DNA of 60,816 nt from JAHBNG01 sp039028975 (GTDB taxonomy: Bacteria > Chloroflexota > Anaerolineae > Caldilineales > Caldilineaceae): positions 1 through 60,816 of the forward strand of contig JBCCHB010000102.1 of the NCBI GenBank assembly GCA_039028975.1, in the 5' to 3' direction. How positions within the stretch are numbered: position 1 is the stretch's first letter; each line of letters opens with the position of its first letter. Positions 49,724 through 58,015 of the stretch are shown here, in pieces. The notes beneath the pieces are model-generated. The model was not told the origin of the DNA, did no database searches, and saw only the letters and a program-made list of their open reading frames with translations. A program made the translations under genes and the position numbers.

Positions 49724-52700
49724 CTACTGCTCAAAGAGAGGCAGGAAAATAGAATGATTCCAGCCGCTACCGTTTACATCATTGTTCAACTCGTTGTCTA
49801 ACTCATCAACGTCAAGACCCAACGAGAGGATAACCATCCCGTTATCGTCGAGCATGACCGGCTCCTCAATGAGCGTTCCTTCTACATCAGCTATCAGGAG
49901 GAATTCGCCTACCATCATTTCATCGAAGAAGAAGCGCCCAAAGGGATCCGTCTGCTGGGAGTCTCGGAAGACGTCGCCGCGAGTCTCGGCATCTACGAGA
50001 GTAATTTTGATATTGGCAAAGTGCCGTGCCGCAGACTCACTTTCGACGTTGCTTCGGAGTGACGCGAGGTTGGTCATGGCACCGAGGAGCCCACGGGAGA
50101 GCAATGGTCGTTCGGCTGTGGCTTGGCGTAGAGCGGCGGCAGCAACCTGAGCGACTGGCTCTAGAGCCAAATTGTCCAGCCGAGTGCCATCTTCACGCAG
50201 ATAGACCACAATGGTGTGCTCACCTGCGGTTAGGTTCACTTCGACAGGATCAGCGCCGTTGCGGTTGTTCACATAGTCATCGGTGTATTGCGAGTTAACA
50301 TTGACATCCCAGAGGTAGCCATTGCTCGGCTGGCCATCGACGGAAACGAAGAAGGAGTTGCTCCCTCCATCGGCGGCATAGACCGTGCCCAGCAACCGAT
50401 AGGTCCCAGCCTGAATGACGTTGAAGCAGAAGACCGCCCGGCTGGTTGAGCCAAAGCCTGCATTCCCGACGCCATTGGGCACATGGATGTAGGCACTACC
50501 GCTGGCTGCCCCATCGTTCACGGAGACCATATTGCCGAAGAGTTGACCATCCTCTGCTTCCTGATCCAGACCTCCACAGGCCGTCAAGTTATCCGTCACA
50601 ATCCAATTGAAGGAGACGCTATCCGAGCCGCCCTGACCATCTGTGACAGAGAGACTCACATCGAAGCTACCTGCCGTCGTGGGTATGCCATTAATCTGGG
50701 ATGTAGCGTTGTTCAGGGTAAGTCCTGCAGGCAGGCCGCTGGCACTTAGGCTGAGTGTGTCCCCATCGGCATCATTAGCTACGATAGAAAGGCTGACGCT
50801 ATCACCAACCACACTTGTCTGGTTGCCAGGGTTGGTTACAGTTGGCGGATTGTTAGTCGAACCACCGTCGACACGCTCAAGGGTTAGTTTGTCGAGTCTG
50901 GTTCCATCTTCGCGTAGATAGACGATGATGGTCTGCTCGCCGACGGGTAGAGGAACTTCGACTGGATCGGCAACACTACGGTTATTCAGGTAGTCAGCCG
51001 CATACTGAGTGTTGCGGAGCACATCCCATAGGTAACCACCTGAGGGTTGCCCATTGATGGTAACGAAGAAGGAGTCGCTCCCTCCATCGGCGGCATAGAC
51101 CGTGCCCAGCAACCGATAGGTCCCAGCCTGAATGACGTTGAAGCAGAAGACCGCCCGGCTGGTTGAGCCAAAGCCTGCATTCCCGACGCCATCGGGCACA
51201 TGGATGTAAGATCCATTGCTGGCTGCGGCATCGTTACCGATAATGAAATTACCTGCAAGCTCAGCAGATTCAGCCTCTTGGCTCAAGCCACCACAACTGG
51301 CAACTACGTCATTGACAGTCCACGAGAAGGCCGCGCTGTCCGAGCCGCCGTTGCCATCATCAACAGTAACGGTCACGCTGAAGCTGCCTGTAGTAGTGAC
51401 GGTGCCCACAATGTCGCCGGAACTGCTCATGGTTAGCCCATCGGGCAGACCAGTTGCGCTGAAGTTCAGCGTGTTCCCATCCGCATCGGTTGCGGTTACA
51501 GTGAGGTTGATGGGTTCGCCCACCACGTTGCTCTGGTTATCAGGAATAGTCAGGATTGGCGGATTGTTGGCTGCAGCGTTAACAGTGATCGCCACCGTAT
51601 CTGATGCTGTTGCACCATCATCATCGGTAACAGTAAGAGTCACATTGTAGGAGCCAACCGGCACGTTGACGGTTGGGCTGGCCACACTTGGGATTGTGAT
51701 GCCATCAATGCCATTCCAAGTGTATGTATTGATGGTTCCATCAGAGTCGCTGCTACCAGAACCATTAAGCGTAATCGTCTCACCGCCATCGTTGTCGCTA
51801 TCTGTGACAGTCTGGTCCGTTCCTGCGTTGGCGGATGGAGCGATATTCACCACCCCGTTAACGAACCAATTGAAGCTGATGCTATCCGAGCCACCGTTGC
51901 CATCATTTACTGTAACCACAACTGTGTAACTACCAGCAGCAGTCTTGGTTCCAGCAATGATCCCATTCACGTCCATACTGAGCCCTGCTGGCAGTCCTGT
52001 GGCACTAAATGTTAGGGTATCGCCCTCATCAGCATCTGTTGCTGTTATGGCTAGACTAATCGGCACATCTACTGTGCTTGTTTGATCGCCTGGTGGTGTT
52101 AAGACGGGATCGCTGTTTGGCGGTGGATTGACAGTCCAGGTAAAGTTGGTGCTAGCAGTGCCGCCATTGCCATCATCCACGCTGATGGTCACCGCAAACA
52201 GGCCTATTGTGTTGGGTACGCCGGAGATTTCTCCTGTGCTATTGTTCAAACCTAGCCCGGTTGGCAGTCCTGCCGCGCTAAAGACCAACGAGTCATCATT
52301 ATCGGCATCACTTGCGATAATAGAGAGGGTAGTTGTTTCACCGACCGTGCCAGTCTGGTCGCCCGGAGAGGTCATGGTGGGCGCGTTGTTGAGAGATGGC
52401 ATTTGGAAGGTCCAGCTCAGACTATCTACTCTTTCGTCGCCAAAGCCAAAGGCAGATCCATCCCAAGCTAGGCTGAAAGAACACGCTCCGCTGTTGCCCA
52501 ATGGCCCGCTACAAAGCAAGACGTCGGCCCCAGTTCCATTGACTCCAGCAACAGCGAAATTGCCGCGTGTGGTTAAGTGTGTTTCGTTAAGAATCTCATT
52601 GATATAGGCTCCAAAAATATCTTCATCTGCGTTATCATTGAGACCAGCCGCTGAGCCATCGAAGTAGGTCGCCCACGTTCCTGCTGTGGTATTTCCCAAC

Positions 52701-55700
52701 GATGTAGGGATGAAGCGGAGCAGATCTTCGTCACCACCATTGATGCTTGCCACACCGTAATTGCCACGGGTGCTAATCACAATATCACCACTGCTTAACA
52801 GATGAATGGCGTCCATATCTTCGTTTTGGGTTGTAAGATTCACATCAGAACCGTCAAAGTAGAGCGACAGGGTGCCAGCGGTCTCCGCACCGAATCCAGT
52901 GGGTACAAACTGGATAATGTCGGAATCATCCACATTGCCTAGGCCGGGAATGCTTATATCGCCGGATATGCTAAACAAGATAGTCCCGTCGGATTGAACA
53001 TGGAAGGCATCAATATCTCTGGCACCTTCACCATCGAGACCAATCGCCGAGCCATCCAAGAACATAGACCAGCTATTGTCGTCGGTGTTAAAGGCCAAAA
53101 TATCTTCGTCCTCAAAGGCAATACCAGCCACAGTACCATTACTAGTAGAGCTAACAAAGAGGATATTTGGAGATGGATCACCAATGATCCAGCGGAATGA
53201 CCCTCCATCTGTCCGACCAGTGCCATCGTCGACGGTAATCATCACGTCAAAAGCGCCGGCAGCCCCTGTTGTACCAGCAATGATACCGCTGTTGGCGTCA
53301 ATCGTAAGACCATTTGGCAGGTTGCTGGCGCTGAAGGTTAGGGTATCAGCATCTGGATCCATAGCCGCAAGGGCAAGCGAAACGGGCGTAAACTCGGGCG
53401 TGTTTTGCTCACCGGGATTCGTCAGTATGGGTGGGTTGGCTTCAAGCTGAAGCAGGTAATCAACCAGATTGTTGAGATCAGTGTTGCTAAGTGCATTGAC
53501 GTTAAAGCCAACCGCGGATGACGTATGGGCCAAAACAGCATCGCGCACGTTTGGTGCAGAGCCATCGTGAAGGTACGGGGCACCATGCCACAGACCGAGT
53601 AGCGTTGGCGTATCGATGCCACCGTTGATGAGTGGCTGACCAAGGCGACCGCCGGTGTCGGCATCTACCGTACCGATATTATGGAAGTTGCCGCCAGCAG
53701 GGCTATCTGTAAAGGCAGAACCGCTATGGCAGGCCGCGCAACCGACGTTGACGAATACCTGACGCCCTGCTATCGCTGAGGCGCTCATACTGCCATCGTC
53801 AGAGCGATAGGGGCTTTGCCCAACAGTCGTTAGTGATGAGACAAAGAGAGCTAATGCATCCAGATCGGCACTCAGCCCCGCTTTGGGAGAGCCTAGCGTG
53901 GCCGTATTGGCAGCAAAGTCTGCATCGCTCATCAGGCCATCTCCCTTGAAGATGTCCCGCATATCATTTTCAAAGTCGTGGATCTCATCGAAGTTGGCTG
54001 TCCAGTGAACAAAGCCGTGCCCCACGCCAGCTCGACCGCGCAGATCGGTGGTGTTGCGTAGACCTTCGCCCACGTCAGAGAAATCCCAAGTACGGCCATC
54101 GTGGCCACCGTCTGCATGACAGACCGCACAGCTCATATAAAACTGAGCCGTCAAGCGTGGATCGGCAGAGTCGAAGAAGTGACGCTTGCCCAACAGCATT
54201 TCCGCAGAGAGCACTTCGCTGCCAACGGTGGTGTGCTCAGCCAGGATCTGGTGCTCTGGGTCCAAACCAGCCACAAAGGAAGCTGCATCCAATACGTGGA
54301 TCGAGCGGCTGAGGTAGTTATGGGCAATGACGCGATTGCCGTCTGGTGAGACCGTTACGCCGCGGGGAGCAAAGCCGAGATCGACACTTGCCACTGATTC
54401 TTGGGCATAGATGTCGTAGACCCGCAGCTTGCGTGCGCCTTCAAAGACCAAATAGAGATAGTTTCCGGTTGGATCAAAGGCACCGGCTGTCGGTTGCGAC
54501 GAGTTATCAAAATCATGCCGAGCAGCGATATCCTCAGCATTGTTTTGGAGAGTAAGCTGAGCCAGCATTGAGCGTACCAGCATGTTGTGCTCACGCGGGT
54601 TACCGTCCCGAAAGACGCCACGATAGATGTTGCTGCTGTTGGCTGGTACAAAGGCAAAGGCACCGCTGGGCGATATGATGGGTGCCATTAGGTAGTTGGG
54701 AATGCCCCGTGCCGAGGAGGCCTCATCGGGCTGATCGTTGTAAGGCAAGATGATGGTATTCTCGGTAACCAGATTGCTCCCGTTAATGACCCAGACTTCA
54801 CCGCCGCCACCTGTTCCCAAGTTGCGAGTATTTTCACCAGGGACCGGAGCCGTGATGAAGCGGGAGACGTAGACCTTAGAGCCATCCGCGTTGACAGCTA
54901 GGCCGCGAGGCAGTGGCCCCACGCTTTGAATGCCTACGTTGCCTGTTCCAAAATCAACCTTGGCCAGTTCGCCCGTTAACTCCAGCGTCACGTAGGCAGT
55001 TCGGCTGTTGCTGCTGGGGTTAAAGACAATTCCGTGGGGCGCACTACCACGAGCAAAACCGTTAAAGGTATCCTCAACAGAAAGCGCTGCTGGGTTGATG
55101 ATAGAGATGGTGGCGTCATCTTTGTTCACTACATAGAGGCGTCCATCGCCACCAAACGCCAGCGAGGTCGGGTTTGCCCCTACGGCGATTTCCGCGAGGA
55201 TATTCCCATTCCCAATTTGCACGGCCGAAACAGTGCTCTGATCGGAGTTAACGACCCATGCGCGGTCGCTGTTATTGCCGCCTGGGAGATTCTCATAGGC
55301 AATGGTGCTAGCGCTATTGGGTCGATTGGCCGTTTGAGTAGCAAAGACCGTTTGCCAAAACGTATAGCTGTCTGCGTTATTCTCATTCGTCACCAAGACC
55401 GTTACCAAATACCGTCCTGGCGTCCCGTAAGCATGGGCGACGCTTGACGTATTGCCAGTCGTCAGCGTTGTGCCATCTCCCATATCCCAAGTAAATAAAG
55501 CATCTGCCTGCAGACCATTCGCCTGAACGTCCATATTGGCACTGCTACCAACCTGAGCAGGTGAATTGTTATGCCCTGAAATTTCCAGAACAAGGGGCGG
55601 TGCATCATTTAGATAGACGGCCAAGCGCTTGTTGTGGGCAACAAAGAGGTCCATATTCCCATCAAGATTAATGTCGGTTATCTTGATATCCCAAGACTCT

Positions 55701-57142
55701 TCATTGCCCCATTCAGCATCGTGGAATTGGGTAAACTGGCCAGAGTTTACGTTCCTATTGACAATGATATTCGATTTTTCATTCGCCTTATCTGCGTTAC
55801 TTTGAAAGAGCTCAATGCTAGAAAGGACAAAGTCCAAATCGCCATCATTATCCACATCGCGCACGTGGGACAATCCGTGTTTGCCCTGATCCCCAGCGAT
55901 CTGTGGATCAACCCGCCTGTTGTAGTTGGGAATATTGCCGCTAAATGTGCCCGTCGATATAAAGGCACGCGGGTTATCACCATCAGAGTAGATGCGAAAA
56001 TCAGCGATGTTATCGCCATTAAAGTCGCCGCCAACCGGCACATACGTCAGCGTATCTAAGTTCAGCTCAAATTGCCGAGACTGTGGGAAGCTACCGTTGC
56101 CGTTATTCAAGAAGATGAAGTGGCGATTCTCATCCTCGTTCGGCCCGTGCATGTCCATATCACCATCGCCGTCAATGTCGAGCGTTTGGGCTTTGATAAT
56201 CTCCGAGAACCTATTGCCCGATAATCTGCCGGACTGGTTGCTAAAAGAGCCCGAGCCATTATTAACTAGCATCTTTTGACCCGGATAGGTCGAGAGGTCT
56301 TGATCGCCGTCACCATCAAAGTCGGCGGCCAAAATCGTAAACGGATTGTTTTCAGCACCGGCTAGGTTGTTTTGTCCTGCACCAAAACCACGCCAATTCC
56401 CATTATTGTCATTGCCCAGATTGAAGAGCACCCTCTTTTTGAAGACCAAGTCAAGCCAGCCGTCCCCATTGGCATCGACCACGCCCGCATGTTTGGCGCT
56501 AGCCGTGTCGCCAATATTGGCAAACGCACTATTCCGAAGGGTCAATACACCATTGATGTTGATGAACAGCTGGGCGTTTTTATTCCAGCGCGCAACCACA
56601 ATATCTTCGGCCCCATCGTTGTTAAAATCGCCCAGAGAAAGACGTTTACGAGCTCCGTCATTGGGCGAAGTGCCAGCGAGATCTAAGTTTTGGGCCGTAC
56701 GTTCATCAAAGATGGGCTCCAGGGTTACGTCGACTGCGCTGGCGTAAACGCTATCTTGCCCAGTGAATGCACTAGGCTCAATTGGGGTGCCAACTATCAG
56801 CCCGTGCACATTTTCATCTGATTGGGGCACGCCTAAACGATTGCCCAATGCCTCTGTCCATTGGAACTGTTCCTGTACATCTGTGCTGAGCGGAGTTACA
56901 ACTTCTCCTTCGCTATGAGTTTCATCGCCAGCTTGTACGGTGCTCGTTTCATCTTCTGGCTCGGAGATACCGCTAGGCTGTTTTGTGTCACTCTGTAGTT
57001 CATCTGAAAAGGGGCTACTAAAGAAGGGAAGAAAAAGTGTCTGGCCTTGTTGGGCAAGAAGAGGGGTACCTATCAAAATGCTTAGCGTAATGGCCAGCAG
57101 GCCGGTAAGGAAGAACAATCGAAAATTTAGTTTTGGGTACAT
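49724..57142 (-). CDS. Giant secreted FG-GAP / PKD / beta-propeller / di-heme cytochrome c / Ig-like / CBM-like protein
   Basis: 2472 residues. A Sec signal (FFLTGLLAITLSILIGTPLLA) is followed by TLFLPFF. FG-GAP/VCBS-type repeats (about 145-510) show DFNNDGAEDI and DFDGDGDQDL calcium loops. A PKD domain (about 515-590, FTWDMGDGTTL) precedes a YncE-like beta-propeller (about 610-985). Residues about 985-1225 are a cytochrome-c-peroxidase-like module with two heme sites, CAVCH (about 1007) and CAACH (about 1135). Then come Ig-like He_PIG domains (PGDQT, GLPTGL repeats), an FLDGSAIGLD repeat region (about 1320-1580), a PKD domain (ANAGTDQTV), and two carbohydrate-binding-like domains (about 1945-2085 and 2190-2325, QEAESAELAG). 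It ends HSIFLPLFEQ. It is probably a cell-surface or extracellular redox protein that binds polysaccharide; that role is inferred. No sortase or PEP-CTERM signal is seen. Confidence 0.85.
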   Translation of the reverse strand: MYPKLNFRLFFLTGLLAITLSILIGTPLLAQQGQTLFLPFFSSPFSDELQSDTKQPSGISEPEDETSTVQAGDETHSEGEVVTPLSTDVQEQFQWTEALGNRLGVPQSDENVHGLIVGTPIEPSAFTGQDSVYASAVDVTLEPIFDERTAQNLDLAGTSPNDGARKRLSLGDFNNDGAEDIVVARWNKNAQLFININGVLTLRNSAFANIGDTASAKHAGVVDANGDGWLDLVFKKRVLFNLGNDNNGNWRGFGAGQNNLAGAENNPFTILAADFDGDGDQDLSTYPGQKMLVNNGSGSFSNQSGRLSGNRFSEIIKAQTLDIDGDGDMDMHGPNEDENRHFIFLNNGNGSFPQSRQFELNLDTLTYVPVGGDFNGDNIADFRIYSDGDNPRAFISTGTFSGNIPNYNRRVDPQIAGDQGKHGLSHVRDVDNDGDLDFVLSSIELFQSNADKANEKSNIIVNRNVNSGQFTQFHDAEWGNEESWDIKITDINLDGNMDLFVAHNKRLAVYLNDAPPLVLEISGHNNSPAQVGSSANMDVQANGLQADALFTWDMGDGTTLTTGNTSSVAHAYGTPGRYLVTVLVTNENNADSYTFWQTVFATQTANRPNSASTIAYENLPGGNNSDRAWVVNSDQSTVSAVQIGNGNILAEIAVGANPTSLAFGGDGRLYVVNKDDATISIINPAALSVEDTFNGFARGSAPHGIVFNPSSNSRTAYVTLELTGELAKVDFGTGNVGIQSVGPLPRGLAVNADGSKVYVSRFITAPVPGENTRNLGTGGGGEVWVINGSNLVTENTIILPYNDQPDEASSARGIPNYLMAPIISPSGAFAFVPANSSNIYRGVFRDGNPREHNMLVRSMLAQLTLQNNAEDIAARHDFDNSSQPTAGAFDPTGNYLYLVFEGARKLRVYDIYAQESVASVDLGFAPRGVTVSPDGNRVIAHNYLSRSIHVLDAASFVAGLDPEHQILAEHTTVGSEVLSAEMLLGKRHFFDSADPRLTAQFYMSCAVCHADGGHDGRTWDFSDVGEGLRNTTDLRGRAGVGHGFVHWTANFDEIHDFENDMRDIFKGDGLMSDADFAANTATLGSPKAGLSADLDALALFVSSLTTVGQSPYRSDDGSMSASAIAGRQVFVNVGCAACHSGSAFTDSPAGGNFHNIGTVDADTGGRLGQPLINGGIDTPTLLGLWHGAPYLHDGSAPNVRDAVLAHTSSAVGFNVNALSNTDLNNLVDYLLQLEANPPILTNPGEQNTPEFTPVSLALAAMDPDADTLTFSASNLPNGLTIDANSGIIAGTTGAAGAFDVMITVDDGTGRTDGGSFRWIIGDPSPNILFVSSTSNGTVAGIAFEDEDILAFNTDDNSWSMFLDGSAIGLDGEGARDIDAFHVQSDGTILFSISGDISIPGLGNVDDSDIIQFVPTGFGAETAGTLSLYFDGSDVNLTTQNEDMDAIHLLSSGDIVISTRGNYGVASINGGDEDLLRFIPTSLGNTTAGTWATYFDGSAAGLNDNADEDIFGAYINEILNETHLTTRGNFAVAGVNGTGADVLLCSGPLGNSGACSFSLAWDGSAFGFGDERVDSLSWTFQMPSLNNAPTMTSPGDQTGTVGETTTLSIIASDADNDDSLVFSAAGLPTGLGLNNSTGEISGVPNTIGLFAVTISVDDGNGGTASTNFTWTVNPPPNSDPVLTPPGDQTSTVDVPISLAITATDADEGDTLTFSATGLPAGLSMDVNGIIAGTKTAAGSYTVVVTVNDGNGGSDSISFNWFVNGVVNIAPSANAGTDQTVTDSDNDGGETITLNGSGSSDSDGTINTYTWNGIDGITIPSVASPTVNVPVGSYNVTLTVTDDDGATASDTVAITVNAAANNPPILTIPDNQSNVVGEPINLTVTATDADGNTLNFSATGLPDGLTMSSSGDIVGTVTTTGSFSVTVTVDDGNGGSDSAAFSWTVNDVVASCGGLSQEAESAELAGNFIIGNDAAASNGSYIHVPDGVGNAGFGSTSRAVFCFNVIQAGTYRLLGTVYAADGGSDSFFVTINGQPSGGYLWDVLRNTQYAADYLNNRSVADPVEVPLPVGEQTIIVYLREDGTRLDKLTLERVDGGSTNNPPTVTNPGNQTSVVGDSVSLSIVANDADGDTLSLSASGLPAGLTLNNATSQINGIPTTAGSFDVSLSVTDGQGGSDSVSFNWIVTDNLTACGGLDQEAEDGQLFGNMVSVNDGAASGSAYIHVPNGVGNAGFGSTSRAVFCFNVIQAGTYRLLGTVYAADGGSNSFFVSVDGQPSNGYLWDVNVNSQYTDDYVNNRNGADPVEVNLTAGEHTIVVYLREDGTRLDNLALEPVAQVAAAALRQATAERPLLSRGLLGAMTNLASLRSNVESESAARHFANIKITLVDAETRGDVFRDSQQTDPFGRFFFDEMMVGEFLLIADVEGTLIEEPVMLDDNGMVILSLGLDVDELDNELNNDVNGSGWNHSIFLPLFEQ
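50370..51200 (-). repeat. Near-identical DNA in the two CBM-like domains
   Basis: About 115 bases starting near 50366 and near 51082 are identical apart from flanking changes (both contain CGGCGGCATAGACCGTGCCC and GAAGACCGCCCGGCTGG). The rest of the two domains differs, so this points to recent duplication or gene conversion inside the giant gene. Confidence 0.8.
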
Positions 57143-57159
57143 AGGTTACAGCCTAAAGT

Positions 57160-57228
57160 AATTTAATATCTTGTAACTAAGGTAAAGTTCTCATCACCTT
57201 GCCACTACCGATTAAGCGATATTAAATT
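57160..57228. promoter_or_regulatory. Perfect 11-bp inverted repeat upstream of the giant secreted gene
   Basis: AATTTAATATC (57160-57170) and GATATTAAATT (57218-57228) are separated by 47 bases and lie 18-86 bases before the ATG. This is a plausible regulator site or a looped operator pair; the regulator is unknown. Confidence 0.45.
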
Positions 57229-57378
57229 TTATCTCTGTTCTCCTTCTGAAAGTCTTTCGATATTCCTTTAAAGAGCAGCCCAAAGCCGTAAGTTATCTGT
57301 TAGCTGATAGGGTAGAACTATCCCCGATGCAGGCGCAACGGCCAGCCAATCGGCACGTCCAGTTCTGATGCAGAGGAG

Positions 57379-57836
57379 TACGTTCTGAGCTACTTTCATG
57401 AATGGATCGAAAGAGGCACGAAGGCTTCCTGCTTGAACCAAGACGAGCTTGCCATCCTTGAGCATGCCCGCGCGTTGGTCCCGCTTTTGCTGGAGAAACG
57501 CCTGTGCCGTGCCACTGAGATTACTGCCCCGTCAATTGGTTGGTCGATGAGCATGGCGCATGGGCAGGCGTCATTGATTTTGAATTCGTCTATTGGGATG
57601 TGCGGGTGGCTGACTTTAGCCGCTACCCAGATTGGGAGTGGATGGAACGGCCAGACCTCATTGATGCCTTCTTTGAAGGGTACGGCCGTCCGCTGTCAGC
57701 GCAAGAGGAGCAGCAAAAGCTTGTTGCGCAGTTCCAATATGCCCTCAGCGCCATCGTTTGGGGGCGAGAGGCCGAATTCTATGGCTTCGAAGCAGAGGGG
57801 CGGCAAGCATTGCAGAGATTGGCCAAGCAACTGTAA
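57379..57836 (+). pseudogene. Aminoglycoside/homoserine-kinase-like phosphotransferase remnant
   Basis: An APH-family C-terminal half is visible across more than one frame. One frame reads AEEYVLSYFHEWIERGTK and LAILEHARALVP. Another then reads PVPCH-stop-DYCPVNWLVDEHG, where the Gly codon of the H-G-D catalytic loop has become TGA, and continues AGVIDFEFVYWDVRVADF and PDLIDAFFEGYGRPL to a stop at 57836. A frameshift near 57485-57500 and the nonsense change mean it is dead. No N-lobe is seen. Confidence 0.75.
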
Positions 57837-57871
57837 AAGAAGAATGTTATCCTTTCAAGACCGTAGGCGCC

Positions 57872-57958
57872 GCTTTGAGCTGCTTAATTACGTCAATCCG
57901 ATCGCCAACCTCTTGTTTATATTAGTGCAGCAGCAAGCATGCACCTATGGTCGTTCGC
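57872..57958 (+). repeat. 110-bp repeat G, single diverged copy
   Basis: GCTTTGAGCTGCTTAATTACGT, then GTGCAGCAGCAAGCATGCAC and CTATGGTCG, match unit G with several changes. It lies beside the 3' end of the second DUF11 gene, as the array at 47772 lies beside the first. Confidence 0.7.
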
Positions 57959-57973
57959 CGCTTGAGCCAAGGA

Positions 57974-58004
57974 GATGACAGTCACCTTAGAGGTGACTGT
58001 CATC
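57974..58004 (-). terminator. Perfect 14-bp hairpin after the DUF11 gene
   Basis: GATGACAGTCACCT (57974-57987) and AGGTGACTGTCATC (57991-58004) form a perfect stem with a three-base loop, 11 bases past the minus-strand stop codon. There is no T run. Confidence 0.6.
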
Positions 58005-58015
58005 TTGCCACCACG

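Noticed and set aside
57433..57978. 181-codon plus-strand frame over the phosphotransferase remnant
   Set aside because: Only its first 20 codons follow the kinase frame; the rest is the wrong frame and runs through repeat G.
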